Made by a program: the position numbers and the translations under genes
Part shown: piece after piece, positions 9,354 through 21,000 of the stretch
How the letters are laid out: each line of letters opens with the position of its first letter
How positions within the stretch are numbered: the stretch's first letter is position 1
Assembly: GCA_023461035.1 (NCBI GenBank)
Contig: JAEWOD010000035.1
Location: 124,001-188,000 of the forward strand
DNA from: Bacteroidota bacterium
GTDB lineage: Bacteria > Bacteroidota > Bacteroidia > Flavobacteriales > Weeksellaceae
Length of the DNA: 64,000 bases
Reading direction: 5' to 3'
Notes under the pieces: generated by a model
The model's database searches: none
What the model saw: only the letters and a program-made list of their open reading frames with translations
Told to the model about the DNA's origin: nothing

Positions 9354-11513
9354 TTATAAGTTTTTAAGAATGTAATTGGTCATCAGTGTATAAAGTTGGA
9401 TTCGGGTTTTTCCGCCATAAATTCCATGATTTTTATCGGGATACATCATCATGTCAAATTGTTTGTTGGCTTGAATCAGTGCAGAAGCTAAATCCATGGA
9501 ATTCTGAACATGCACGTTGTCATCTGCCGTTCCGTGGATCAATAAAAATTTGTCTTCTTTATCGTTAAATTGTCCGGCATAGGTTATGGGCGAATTTTTA
9601 TCATATCCGTTCGGATTTTCCTGCGGAGTTCGCATAAAACGTTCGGTATAAACGGTATCATAATACCTCCAGTTCGTCACCGGAGCGACTGCAATCGCCA
9701 TTTTGAAAACATCGCCTCCACGGAAAATACAGTTGCTCGACATATATCCGCCATAACTCCATCCCCAAATCCCGATTCGCGAAGCATCTACATATTCATA
9801 TTTTGAAATAATTCTTGCCGCTTCTATCTGGTCTTCCACTTCCATTTTCCCTAAATCCATATAGGTTTGCTTTTTAAATGCAGCTCCTTTCCCACCGGTT
9901 CCACGCCCGTCCACACAAACAATCAAATAGCCTTTTTGTGCCAACATAAAATGCCATTGGTCATTCATATCGTACCAGGAATTCGTTACTTCTTGCGAGC
10001 CGGGTCCACTGTATTGATACAGTAAAACCGGATATTTCTTTTTCTTGTCAAAATCTTTTGGTTTGATGATGTAGGCGTTCAAATCTGAACCGTTTACCTT
10101 CATGGTGAAAAATTCCTTCGTGCCAATTCCGTCCGCCGAAAGTTGACTCGTAATAGCCGAATTTTCCCGAATTACAGCCAATTCTTTTTTGTCAATTCCG
10201 CTGCGCAAATAATAAGTTGTTGGCTGAGAAATAGACGAATACGAATTGATAAAATAGTCAAATGTTTTGCTGAATTCACCTGAATTTGTGCCGTGTTTAT
10301 CGGTCAAATAGGTCATATTTTTTCCGTCTAATCCGATTTTCTGAATTTGACTTTCAGTTGAAATTCTTTTTCCGTCAAAAGAATTGGATTGAAAATAAAC
10401 CGAATTATCTTTTGGGTTAAATCCATAAAAATCTGTCACTTCCCAGTCACCTTTGGTTACTTGATTGATCAGTTTTCCCGTTTTGTCATAATGGTAAATA
10501 TGACGGTTTCCGTCACGCTCCGAAGTCCATAGAAAACTATTGTCATCCAAAAATTCTAAGGTGAAATTGTCAGTATCAATCCATTTGGAATCTGTTTCGG
10601 AGAATAATTTATTTGCTTTCTGCGAATTAATTTCGACAAAATTGACATCGACTTTATTTTGATGACGGTTGGATGTCAAAACCGCCAGCGTATTTTTATC
10701 GTTGGTAAATTTGATTTTGGGGATATAATAATTTTCAACCGAATTCAAATTGACGGGTGAAGTCTTGCCCGATTTCAAATCATAAATATGCAAACTGACT
10801 TTTGAATTATCTTCTCCCGCTTTCGGGTATTTAAATCGCATTTCATACGGATACAAATTGTTTTCATAAACCGGAATATAAAATTCGCGCACTTTACTTT
10901 CGTCAAACTTTACAAATGCCAAAGCCGAACCGTCTGCATTCCAGTCAAAATGCCGTACAAACCCGAATTCCTCCTCATATACCCAATCACAAATCCCGTT
11001 GATGATTTCGTTTTTCTTTCCGTCCGTAGTGATTTGGGTTACTTTTCCGCTTGACAAATCCTGATAATACAAATTGTTTTCAAACACAAAACCTACTTTT
11101 GCCGCATCGGGTGAAAAAGTCGGTTCCTGAACGGGTTTTCCGTCAAATATCGGTTTAAATGACTTTGAAGTTACATCGTAAACCTGCCATTTTGCGGTAA
11201 ATGAATGACGGTATATCGGCTGAGAATCAGTCGCGAGCAACATATATTTTTCGTCGGAACTAAAAGAATAGTCGTCAAAACTTCCTGAAATGATGAGTGA
11301 TTGCGAATTGGATTTATTGATAAATGATTCGTAAGAATATTGGTAAATTCCGGTTTGTTCGTTGATGGAATAGTGTTTTCCGTCATTCATAGGATTAATT
11401 CCCCAAAGTCCTTGGGCATAATATTTTCCTCCCCAAATGTTTTCAAGTGAAATGTTTTGCGCATTGACAATCAACGCATTAACTGCGCAAATCAGTAAAA
11501 TTAGTTTTCTCAT
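9354..11513 (-). CDS. Dipeptidyl peptidase IV (S9B family serine exopeptidase)
   Basis: Releases N-terminal dipeptides, usually with proline or alanine at position 2, outside the cytoplasm. The protein has 719 residues: a signal peptide (ending near VNAQN), a beta-propeller (DPPIV_N) to about residue 450, and a C-terminal alpha/beta hydrolase. The catalytic triad is visible as Ser586 in GWSYGG, Asp664 in HGTADDNVH and His696 in DKNHGI. WVYEEEF (177-183) is the Glu pair that binds the substrate amino terminus in this family. It is the first gene of the peptide locus and feeds dipeptides to the five POT transporters downstream. Confidence 0.95.
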   Translation of the reverse strand: MRKLILLICAVNALIVNAQNISLENIWGGKYYAQGLWGINPMNDGKHYSINEQTGIYQYSYESFINKSNSQSLIISGSFDDYSFSSDEKYMLLATDSQPIYRHSFTAKWQVYDVTSKSFKPIFDGKPVQEPTFSPDAAKVGFVFENNLYYQDLSSGKVTQITTDGKKNEIINGICDWVYEEEFGFVRHFDWNADGSALAFVKFDESKVREFYIPVYENNLYPYEMRFKYPKAGEDNSKVSLHIYDLKSGKTSPVNLNSVENYYIPKIKFTNDKNTLAVLTSNRHQNKVDVNFVEINSQKANKLFSETDSKWIDTDNFTLEFLDDNSFLWTSERDGNRHIYHYDKTGKLINQVTKGDWEVTDFYGFNPKDNSVYFQSNSFDGKRISTESQIQKIGLDGKNMTYLTDKHGTNSGEFSKTFDYFINSYSSISQPTTYYLRSGIDKKELAVIRENSAITSQLSADGIGTKEFFTMKVNGSDLNAYIIKPKDFDKKKKYPVLLYQYSGPGSQEVTNSWYDMNDQWHFMLAQKGYLIVCVDGRGTGGKGAAFKKQTYMDLGKMEVEDQIEAARIISKYEYVDASRIGIWGWSYGGYMSSNCIFRGGDVFKMAIAVAPVTNWRYYDTVYTERFMRTPQENPNGYDKNSPITYAGQFNDKEDKFLLIHGTADDNVHVQNSMDLASALIQANKQFDMMMYPDKNHGIYGGKTRIQLYTLMTNYILKNL

Positions 11514-11541
11514 CCTCTGTGTTTCGCTTTCTGAGCAAACT

Positions 11542-11549
11542 CAAAGATA
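11542..11549 (-). promoter_or_regulatory. Candidate -7 box for the DPP IV / POT locus
   Basis: The minus strand reads TATCTTTG, a full match to TAnnTTTG, 28 nt upstream of the ATG at 11513. A canonical -33 TTG at 17-21 nt is not evident. Confidence 0.5.
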
Positions 11550-11600
11550 GAAAAATTTGGGAAAGTTTAGGTTTTATTTAACTTTCGCAAAATTCAACTC

Positions 11601-12761
11601 TTAAATCTCATCTATATTCCACCAAGTTTCCACTTTTCCCAAACTTCTTTCTTGTGAGAAATTTCCGGTCTGTATCAGTGTTTTTGATTTTACTGAATTT
11701 GGATCTAAGTTTTCATAATAGCTCAACCCTTTAAACATCTCTGTCATAATGGTTTCGGTAGCTTTTATTTCAACTAAATTGAGTAAAAAATCATCCTGCC
11801 AAATCATATCTACCTCATGTCCCTGAACATCTCTCCAAAACCAAAAATCACGCAACAGATTTTGATGATAATTGCTTTTAACAAATTCCGCAATCACAAA
11901 ATTCTCAAATAAACTGCCCTTTTGAGGGTGCATCATCAGACTTTTCGGGTCATTTATTTTTTTTAAAAAACTTAATAATCCCGTGTCATAAAAATAAAGT
12001 TTCGGGCTTTTTGTGATTCTCTTGTTCAAATTTGAATGGTAAGGCTGTAATAAAAAAATGATATAACTGGTCTCCAAAACCGTCACCCAGGATTTTGCCG
12101 TAGGTTGTGAGATGCCGCATTCGTTTGCCAGAGAATTCAGGTTCAGCAATTGCCCCGCACGGGCCGCACAGAGCGAAACGAAGTTCCTGAAAGTTTTCAG
12201 GTCTTTTACATGGATGATTTCAGAAAGATCTCTTTCCACATAGGTTTGGATGTAATTTGAATAAAATGTTTTGGAAGGAATATTACGATCAAAAATGGCC
12301 GGATAAAATCCTCTTTGGAGATTTACACTGTAATTTTCATCTAAAAGATTCTCAGATTTCATTTCATTAAAATCCAATGGAAACAGTTTGAAAAGCCCTA
12401 CTCTTCCCGCCAGACTTTGGGAAATATTCTGCATCAAATGAAAGTTCTGAGAACCGGAAATAATGTATTGCCCCATTATTTTGTCTTCATCTACTTTGGC
12501 CTGTAAATAAGAAAATAAAGTCGGAATCCGCTGTACTTCATCTATGATGACATATTTATCAAATTCCTTCAGGAAGTTTTTGGTGTCGTTCTCTGCAAAA
12601 TTTCTTACTTCCGGATTTTCCAGATTTACATATCTGTAATCTGAAAATTCTTCTTTCAAAAAAGTAGTTTTTCCTGATTGTCGAGGCCCCGTTACTGCTA
12701 TTACAGGATATTTTTCACAATATTTATCAATTTCTTTTTTTATGGTTCTTTTTACATTCAT
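11601..12761 (-). CDS. AAA ATPase with C-terminal DUF4143 domain
   Basis: A 386-residue P-loop ATPase: Walker A GPRQSGKT (25-32), Walker B VIIDE (71-75). The C-terminal half is DUF4143-like, with HEVDMIW followed by LVEIKATE, the D...ExK arrangement of the nuclease-like fold often found there. Proteins of this kind are widespread, often mobile or variable, and their function is not settled. ATG 12761 is chosen; a TTG two codons upstream only extends the frame. The gene sits between DPP IV and hisS, behind three 22-bp direct repeats and a palindrome overlapping the start codon, which suggests self-regulation. Confidence 0.85.
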   Translation of the reverse strand: MNVKRTIKKEIDKYCEKYPVIAVTGPRQSGKTTFLKEEFSDYRYVNLENPEVRNFAENDTKNFLKEFDKYVIIDEVQRIPTLFSYLQAKVDEDKIMGQYIISGSQNFHLMQNISQSLAGRVGLFKLFPLDFNEMKSENLLDENYSVNLQRGFYPAIFDRNIPSKTFYSNYIQTYVERDLSEIIHVKDLKTFRNFVSLCAARAGQLLNLNSLANECGISQPTAKSWVTVLETSYIIFLLQPYHSNLNKRITKSPKLYFYDTGLLSFLKKINDPKSLMMHPQKGSLFENFVIAEFVKSNYHQNLLRDFWFWRDVQGHEVDMIWQDDFLLNLVEIKATETIMTEMFKGLSYYENLDPNSVKSKTLIQTGNFSQERSLGKVETWWNIDEI

Positions 12762-12775
12762 AATCAACTGATTAT
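12760..12775. promoter_or_regulatory. Palindrome over the ATPase start codon (operator candidate)
   Basis: ATAATCA-ac-TGATTAT is a perfect inverted repeat with 7-bp arms. It overlaps the ATG of the ATPase (12759-12761), so protein binding or RNA folding there would affect expression. Confidence 0.45.
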
Positions 12776-12796
12776 AAAAACAAATATAGAACTAAT

Positions 12797-12862
12797 TTTG
12801 AAAAATACGACTATCAACTTTGAAAAATACAGCTCTCAACTTTGAAAAATACGATTTGTATT
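12797..12862. repeat. Three 22-bp direct repeats upstream of the ATPase
   Basis: Units at 12797-12818, 12819-12840 and 12841-12862 all begin TTTGAAAAATAC and then vary over the last 10 nt (GACTATCAAC, AGCTCTCAAC, GATTTGTATT). The third copy touches the stop codon of hisS. There are no spacers, so it is not a CRISPR array; a row of protein-binding sites is more likely. Confidence 0.75.
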
Positions 12863-14229
12863 TAGAATTTAAATTCAACTAAATCTCCAAAAGAAAGGGA
12901 AGTTTGGTCTCCACTCTGCATATTTTTAAGTGTGATGGTTGAGTTTTTTAATTCTTCTTCACCTATGATGGCTACAAATTTCACTGCTTTTTTATCAGCA
13001 TACTGCATTTGTTTTTTCATTTTGGCGTTATCGGGATAGACTTCGCAACGGATTCCATTTTCTCTTAATTGCTTGGCGAGTTCCATGGCTTTTTCGGCTT
13101 CCGTTTCACCAAAATTAATGAACAAAACATCCAAAGTATTCTGAACGGATTCCGGGAACAAATTCAATTCTTCCAAAACCAAATAAATCCGATCAAGCCC
13201 AAATGAAATCCCGACACCGGAAATGCCGTTCAACCCAAATATTCCGGTCAGGTCATCATATCGGCCACCTCCACCGATTGAACCCATTTGGACATCTTTG
13301 GCTTTGACTTCAAAAATAGCTCCTGTGTAATAATCCAGCCCGCGTGCCAGCGTCAGGTTCAAAACCAAATCTGCTGATTTCAATCCTAATTTTTCAATTT
13401 TATCAAACACAAAACGAACTTCCTCAATTCCTTCCATCCCGGTTTCGGATGATTTAAGAATTTCTTCTAATGCATTCAATTGCGAATTAAAATCACCGGA
13501 CATACTGAACAAGGGCGAAAGTTTCTGAATCGCTGATTCGGAAATTCCTTTCAGAAGCATTTCTTCTTTTACTTTTTCTTCACCAATTTTATCCAATTTG
13601 TCCAAAGCCACCGTAAAATCAATCAATTGATTGGAAATATCTGCTACTTCTGCTAATCCACTTAGGATTTTACGATTGTTAAAATGAATTTCTACCGGAA
13701 CTTTTAATCCCGAAAAAACGGCATCATAAAGCGAAATAAGTTCTACTTCCTGCAACAGTGAATCACTCCCTACCACATCAGCATCGCACTGATAAAATTC
13801 ACGAAAACGTCCTTTTTGTGGGCGATCTGCACGCCAAACGGGCTGCATCTGGTAACGTTTGAACGGAAACGTAATTTCATTTTGATGTTGAACTACATAA
13901 CGCGCAAACGGAACCGTCAGATCATAACGCAGTGCTTTTTCGGAGATCTGCGAAGTTAATTTTTGGCTGTTTTTTTCTTTCAGTAAATTTTCATCTGCTT
14001 TCTCCAGATAATCACCCGAATTCAGAATCTTAAAAATCAATCGGTCGCCTTCTTCTCCATATTTTCCTGTCAGCGTGGAAAGGTTTTCAAAGGAAGGTGT
14101 TTCGATGGGCGAAAAGCCAAATAATTGGAATTGTTGCCGTATAGAATCAAAAATGAATTGTCTTTTGCTTACTTCTTCAGGTGAAAAATCTCTTGTTCCT
14201 TTTGGGATGGAAGGTTTCTGGATTGCCAT
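12862..14229 (-). CDS. hisS: Histidyl-tRNA synthetase
   Basis: Charges tRNA-His with histidine in the cytoplasm. The 455-residue class II synthetase starts MAIQKPSIPKGTRDF and carries the HisRS motifs LDYYTGAIFE, GGGGRYDDL and FGLDR, then an anticodon-binding domain from about residue 365. Length fits the Bacteroidota enzymes (450-460). It follows the VanZ-like gene by 31 bp and probably belongs to the same transcript as gcvH. The stop lies in the last unit of the ATPase repeat array. Confidence 0.95.
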   Translation of the reverse strand: MAIQKPSIPKGTRDFSPEEVSKRQFIFDSIRQQFQLFGFSPIETPSFENLSTLTGKYGEEGDRLIFKILNSGDYLEKADENLLKEKNSQKLTSQISEKALRYDLTVPFARYVVQHQNEITFPFKRYQMQPVWRADRPQKGRFREFYQCDADVVGSDSLLQEVELISLYDAVFSGLKVPVEIHFNNRKILSGLAEVADISNQLIDFTVALDKLDKIGEEKVKEEMLLKGISESAIQKLSPLFSMSGDFNSQLNALEEILKSSETGMEGIEEVRFVFDKIEKLGLKSADLVLNLTLARGLDYYTGAIFEVKAKDVQMGSIGGGGRYDDLTGIFGLNGISGVGISFGLDRIYLVLEELNLFPESVQNTLDVLFINFGETEAEKAMELAKQLRENGIRCEVYPDNAKMKKQMQYADKKAVKFVAIIGEEELKNSTITLKNMQSGDQTSLSFGDLVEFKF

Positions 14230-14260
14230 AACTCAATTTTCTCGTGCAAAGATGCAAATT

Positions 14261-14680
14261 TTACAGATTTAGGTTCTGAAATTCGGCCGGAAATAATTTT
14301 CTGATTAAGAAATAAGCCGAAAATGCTCCCAAAGAATTCGCCACCAAATCCCAAATATCAAAAGATCTTCCCCACCCAATGAAATGCTGAAGGATTTCGA
14401 TTATCAACCCAAACAGAATGGGAAAAAGCCAAATTTGGTAACTCTTTTTAAAATAATAGGAGGCAAATCCCAGAAAAGTGAAAATGAAGAACAAGGCGAA
14501 GTGTACCGCTTTGTCTCCATTTTCTATTTGTATTTTGGATAACCAACTTTCGCCATCAGATGGGATCACACTCATAGGTAATAGAGTCATAGCCAATAAA
14601 ATCAGCGTATAAATCCCAAAGAGGAACCGGCTTGGTTTATTTCCGAAATTATCCTGTAATTTCCTGATAAGCTGCTGCAT
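14261..14680 (-). CDS. VanZ-like membrane protein
   Basis: A 139-residue protein with about four membrane segments. Conserved features of the VanZ-like family are visible: the DKAVHF motif after the first loop, EILQHF, and RSFDIWDLVANSLG near the C-terminus. The family is named for a teicoplanin-resistance accessory protein, but chromosomal Bacteroidota members have no established role. Its only upstream ATG (14680) lies 32 bp inside the end of gcvH, so translation is probably coupled. Confidence 0.8.
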   Translation of the reverse strand: MQQLIRKLQDNFGNKPSRFLFGIYTLILLAMTLLPMSVIPSDGESWLSKIQIENGDKAVHFALFFIFTFLGFASYYFKKSYQIWLFPILFGLIIEILQHFIGWGRSFDIWDLVANSLGAFSAYFLIRKLFPAEFQNLNL

Positions 14681-15029
14681 CCAACAAGGCGTCTAATTCA
14701 GAAGCATTGGAAAGTTCGATTTTGATAATCCAACCTGCTCCAAAAGGATCTGAATTGATTTTTTCCGGTTCGGAATTCAAATCTTCATTGATTTCGATCA
14801 GTTTTCCTGTAACTGGCATAAACAAATCTGAAACTGTTTTTACAGCTTCAACAGAACCAAATGCTTCACCTGAAGCCACCTCATCTCCTTCCTGAGCTGA
14901 AATATCTACATAAACGATGTCACCCAATTGATCCTGCGCATAGTCGGTAATTCCTATATAAGCGGTATTCCCTTCAACTCTGATCCATTCGTGATCCTGA
15001 CTGTACTTTAATTCTTGTGGAACGTTCAT
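14649..15029 (-). CDS. gcvH: Glycine cleavage system H protein
   Basis: The lipoyl-carrier protein that shuttles the methylamine intermediate between the P, T and L proteins of glycine cleavage. At 126 residues it is of normal length. The lipoyl site is Lys64 in GSVEAVKTVSDL. GcvP and GcvT are not in this window. It sits between sprA (24 bp upstream) and the VanZ-like gene (32-bp overlap), an order I recall from other Flavobacteriia. Confidence 0.97.
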   Translation of the reverse strand: MNVPQELKYSQDHEWIRVEGNTAYIGITDYAQDQLGDIVYVDISAQEGDEVASGEAFGSVEAVKTVSDLFMPVTGKLIEINEDLNSEPEKINSDPFGAGWIIKIELSNASELDALLDAAAYQEITG

Positions 15030-15053
15030 AGTTATTTATTTTTCTAAATTTTA

Positions 15054-18000
15054 TTAATTTCCAAACGACAAAGTTAAGCTTAATCCGGCGCGGATGGTCG
15101 AAATCGGATAAGCCGTCGAAATTTTATATTCGGTTAGCATCTGATCCCAGAAGAAACGCAAATTGAAGTTCTTGCTGAAATCATAATCGGCAGAAAACTG
15201 GATAGACATCAATTTTTGTCCTCCCGTAACCTGAGAATCTCCATCCAAAATTCTTCTGATACGTGTTTCACTATCTCTCATACGCACATCAGCTCGGAAA
15301 TTCATATCACCTGTAAAGGTTTTATTTTTTCCCTGATAACGCATTTTAAATTTTAAATCTTTGATGACATATCCCATCCCAAACACATATTCAATACCAT
15401 AATCTTCTGTCAACGTATAATTGCTCAAACTCATTGTCATCAATCGGTCACGGTTATATTGCGCTCTGAACTGGAAGCTGTTTCTAAAGGTCATATCTAC
15501 TCCAATCAACGGGGAGAATGACTCAATCATGTTGACAGTACCGTAAATATTATCAGAATAAAAATTATTGTTCAAATCCCTTGACTCAGGGTTCAAATAA
15601 TAGTTCGGATTGGATTGAATTCCGTTTACCGTATAGGATGACAAATAATTATGTGACAATTCAAACACTTCAAAATAACGATTAATCAAAGGAATGTTCT
15701 TCATCCCCGTATAAGTAATCGACCAGTTTGGAAGCGGAATTTTACGGTTATAACCCAAGGATGTTTTATTGGCATTTCGACCTTCAACGGCCGATACAAA
15801 TGCCGGAATCAATACATCATAATTGGACAATCCATATCCGTCATAATATCCGTCTCCGGTCGGTGCCATGCCGTTGGCCATACCCAAACGCTCGGAAATG
15901 ACTTTTGTGTTGTCCAAAAAGGATTGATACATGGCATCCGGATCCATAAATGCAGTCGAAATCGAAATATTACTACTATTCAAGGTTTGTTGCCTATCCA
16001 GATAAGTATTGACATTCGGATTTTCATAAGTCCTGAGGTTGAATCCGTTTTCTGAACTTCTGAAGGAAGAGGAACGTTTGGCATTCAGGTCAATTCTCAG
16101 ATTGGGGAACGGCTCCACCATGGAGTTCGCCGTAAAATTAGTTCCCCGGGTTATCACATACGGTTCCAATAATTGGTCACTTCTGGTCACCCAATCATTT
16201 CCTGACTCGATGAATTTCCGTTTGATGTCAAATTCGGTTCCGTAAATAAATCCGGCATTCGGTCCTCCGTCTTTTCCAAATCCGAAGAAATTAGGCTCAG
16301 CCAAAATACCCGGAATCACAGCTCCGTTTTGTTGGTTATAGTTAAATTGGAAACGTTTGATGCTGGAAACAACCATCCACATATAATCCTGCCCACGGTA
16401 TTTGGATTTGAATTTATATGGCTTTTTAATTTTGCGAAGCGCTTTAAAAGTCATGCCTTCATAAGCTCTGTTCAACGAATCCAATTCTCTTTTTCTTCCT
16501 CTTTTGATGGAGTCCATTTTGCCATATCCTCTGAATTCCGGATATAATTTGGTCATGTCAAAATCACCTATCATCGTAAAGTTACTTGCATTTTGGGCGA
16601 TATTTCCAAGTCCTTGTCCGTTTGTGTTTGGCGCGTTTAAGAATACGGTGGAACGCGCCTGCCAATTATAATTATTGCTTACACCCAATTCCAAATTGGC
16701 CCAACTCATATAAGGGAACATATAAATCGGCGTCTTCCAGTTCAATTGTATCTGATGATCATAATTGACCGGACGCCCGACTTTGAATAAATTATTCCAA
16801 ATCAAAGCTTTGTCTGCATATTCAAAGGATGCTCCGTCGTTTAAAGTTCGCGTAGCGGAAGTATAATCCAAACGCAAAGACTTGGTTAAATCAAATCCGA
16901 CGTTATACTGCCATGAGAACAAGAAATTATTACTGAAAGCAACCGGGAAAAGGTAGGAAGAAGTTCCACCAAAGAATTGATTCAAATCACGGTACTGTCT
17001 TTCGGTATAAACACGGTCTATGTCCGTGCGGAACGACAATCTCGTCGGCAATGGATTGACATTGAATTCTTTTAAGAATTTCAGGTATTTAGCCGATCTG
17101 GCTGTGTCTTGGACTGCTCTCCAATCTTTCAAAGGACGGATGCTTTTTATCGGAAATCCGTAGGTATAATTTAAGGATGCTTTTACGTTTTTGGTCAAAT
17201 TATAAGCGGTATAAACATCACGGTTATAAGTATCGGCATACATAAAAGACAAAGCAAAATTGGAAACGTCATAGAACCTTGCCGGTTTATTGTTCGTTTT
17301 GACTTTTCTGATGTTGCTGAAGGTAAAAGATTTTTGTTGGGCATAAGTTCTGACCACATCTTTTAATTCTTCTTTTCTCGGGTCTTCGTCAAAAAGAACA
17401 TCATTATCAAGCGGGTTGTATTTTGGATCTGCAAACTGTTCACTCAAAGAAACATTAAACGGAATTTCCATTCCCCATTCTTTAGGCATGAATTTGTCCA
17501 GTTTCACTTGTGCATTTAGGGCATAATCTCTTGTATCTTCCTGATTACGCTGACTTGGCCCTTGATCTATGGCGCCAAATCCTGCCGAACTCACACTACC
17601 TGAAACCTGCACTTGCGCAAAATCTCCTAAGGTAAATCCTAAACTTCCCATTGCGGCATATCCGCCTTCATTATCGATTTCGCTTAAACGCAATTCGTTT
17701 ACCCAAACCAAAACTTCTTTATCCTGCGAACTGGTTGAACGTAAACCTATCATCACCGAAGTAACGCCACCTAAAGACGGGCGTCCTTTTACATAAATCA
17801 TTTTCAGTGGGTTTTCCTCATCAGGAACAAAAGCATATCGTTCCAAAGTATTGGTTCCCTCATCTAAATCTCTTGCTTTTTTGGCTTCTACAAAATAATC
17901 GGTAAAAATATCAATTAAGTTCTCGTCCGGCCAGATACGGGAAGGATTTCCATCCGGTGTTTTGGCAGTATATTTTAGTGGAATTTCATATTCGTAATAG

Positions 18001-21000
18001 TTGTCAGAGTAATCACTACCCAAACGGATGAATAATTTGGTTGTTTCATCTACTGCCTGACTGGTCACATCCATCAGATTTTCCGCATGAACAAACATTT
18101 CCAAACGTTTGTATCTTCTCAAATCCAAATTGGTATTTTTAAATACCGCTTTGGTCGGGCTGTTACCATTTAGTTTTGCTTTCAGCAACATGGAAGCTTC
18201 GTTTTGACTTTGGTAACCTGTAGTTCCCTGCATTTCCTCACGTTGAATTCCCGGAGGCAATACATAAGGAGGAACGTTTGTAGAGTTCTCTTCAATGGTT
18301 ACTTGTCCTATTTCCAAATTTGCCAAAAATTCGTCCTGATCCACTCCTTCTTCCGGACCGGTTGATCCCGGAATCGGGAATAAAGTTTTCGGATATCTTC
18401 TCCAATTGCTTCGTACCAAATCCATAGTTGCAAAACGAAGCGTTGTTTCTTCGCTAAATCCGCGCATCAAAACACGCATAAAACGGGCAGATGTCAATAC
18501 GCTTTTTGCAGCCGATAGTTGTTCATCGGTTTGCAAGTCATCCACGCCGTCACCATCGATATCGGTATCAAAATTATCAACCGGAATACGCATTTGATAC
18601 CAGGTTACGGTTTGTGTCTGTCCGTTTGGAAGTGTTACTTCTGCTTCTTTGGTCGCAACTATAAAATTGTTGGTATTATTTTGTAAATCCGAAGGACTCA
18701 ATTTTACCGTATACTGGTTATACATTTCGGTTTGATCCAAATTGTAATCCAAGTTGATATCCTCTGCATCCGGTTGCATACTATATGCATGTAACAAATC
18801 ATCCGTAGAGTTGTTTCCTTGTGGTCCCTGGAAATATTTATATCGTCCAGTAATAGAGCCGGCATCCGGAGACTGTCCCCATCTGTCATCCAGATAGAAT
18901 ACATAATTATCAGAAGCCGGGTCATTTTGACCTGTCACCGGATTCGTATTGGCAGCGGCATTCGGATAAGCAGCGGCTTCTTCTGCATCATTCAATCCAT
19001 TATATCCTAAATCCTGTTCTTTACGGGCAGCACCTTCTGTATCATAAGCATAAATAATCGGATAATTTTCCGGTTGTTTTCCCCAAAGTGAGGTCGAAGT
19101 TGCTTCTCCGTTTCCGGAATGCGGCATTCCGTTTTCATACATCATTTGGCCGTCTTTCAAAATATCTTCCGAAACGTTACCCAATTGGATCAATAAATCT
19201 CCGTTTCCTCCCACTCCGTCTGCATAAGGATCCATCATCCAAAATTCCAGATATTCGACATTTGAATCGATAAAATTGGTCACGGATATCGGGCGCATTG
19301 CACCACCCCATCCTTGTGTATCTGTTGCAGTTGGATTGACATTATACGGACCGTTGATGGTCGGATAAAAAGTCATATCAAAAGTATTGATATAAGTCGC
19401 AGTTCCCGCCATGACATCGCGTTGGTCAAATAATTCGCGAAGCTCCACTCTACGTACTCTGTGCTGAGAAAGTTCTGCATCACTGATTCCGGACGGTGCA
19501 TTTCCTCCGATTCCATAGAATCTTGGGTCAATGCTGTACCAGGACATTAATTTTCTACCATTACCATAAGTTAGGTCGTCATTATTGGCTCCATTTGGAA
19601 AGAAAGGGTGGGTATTTCCTGTCAGACCGGCCGGTTTTCCCGGTACACTTGCCATACGCCAGGATGATACATCCATCAAACTGATTCTGTTTTGTGCGTC
19701 TTCAAAATCATCAATATAGGAATCTCCGCCGGCTGCTTTATTTTGTCCCGGCATCAAATAAGCGCCTTCAGCGCTGAAGTTAATCTGAGAAATCTGATCG
19801 GTCTTGATACCCGGAATTTTATTGGTCAATCGCGTTAAAAATTCTGATTCTCCCGTATATTCAGTATGTAATCCAAAAATGGTATTGCTCACAGGTTCAG
19901 CTCCAAATTGTACTTTTTGAGTCAATGGCCGCTCCTGATAATTCACGATGGTACCTCCCACCAAGAAATTATCCGAGAAATGATGATCCACGTTCAATCC
20001 CATGAATCGCTTTTTCTGCATGTTGAAAGTGGATTGGTTTTCCAAACTGATGTTGATCGGAACACCTGAATTCTTTAATTGTTCGTTGATGATGGTTACT
20101 TGTCCCAATTGGTAATCCACTGTATAATCCACTCCTTCCACCAATTCCATTCCGTTTGCTGTAACTGTCACAGATCCCTCCGGAACGTTAAATGCTCCCA
20201 ATGGAATTCCGCCTCCCACTTCGCCTTTGTATCGTCCTGCCAAACTATAGCGTTGTGCCAATCGTTCTGCGTCCAGTGTGTTGGGCAATTGGTTATACAA
20301 TTCGTTGAAGACATATTGTGAATTGGGATCTCCCAAAACGTCAGCCAAATGATCACCAAATGGTTCAACTGTTGTAAATATGATGGTTCCCTGATTAGGA
20401 TTGACCGTCACACCATTTACAAAGTCAAATAATCCGTCTCCGTAATGACCATTTCCACTCATCTGAAGATTTCCGTTCAGATTCAAACGGTCCATGTTCA
20501 TGACTTGCAATAAAGTTTGGTCTTGAACCGGAGTGTTTGGTAAATAATTGATGATTCCGGATGAGTTAGCACTATTGTCTTTGAATTCGACATTCATGAT
20601 AAAATCGTCCGGTGAAATCGTCAAAGCATTGAGCGAATAAATATTTTTCATCATCAAATCCCACATTGGAGAAGCGGTATTGACCGTCGTATTGGGTTTG
20701 ATTAATTTTCCGATTAATAGTTCGTTTTGTTCGTCAGACATTTCTCCGACTTTATACAAAACACCCGGCGTACTGTTTCGCGTATATTGGAATGAAACCG
20801 CCAATAAATCCTCACCATCAACCAAAGGTTGGTTCAATGAGATGTATCCCAATGATGGATAGAAGGTATATTCAGACGGATCTAATTTCCGTACGTTTTC
20901 GTTTACCAAATAGTGTTCGCCTTCCTGATAAATATCTGAGCCATAAGCAAATCCGTTCATAGCAGACCTTGCCGTGCTCGCCACCCGAATTCCAGGAATA

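Noticed and set aside
12797..12862. Three direct repeats as a CRISPR array
   Set aside because: Units are 22 bp and contiguous with no unique spacers, and no cas gene is near.
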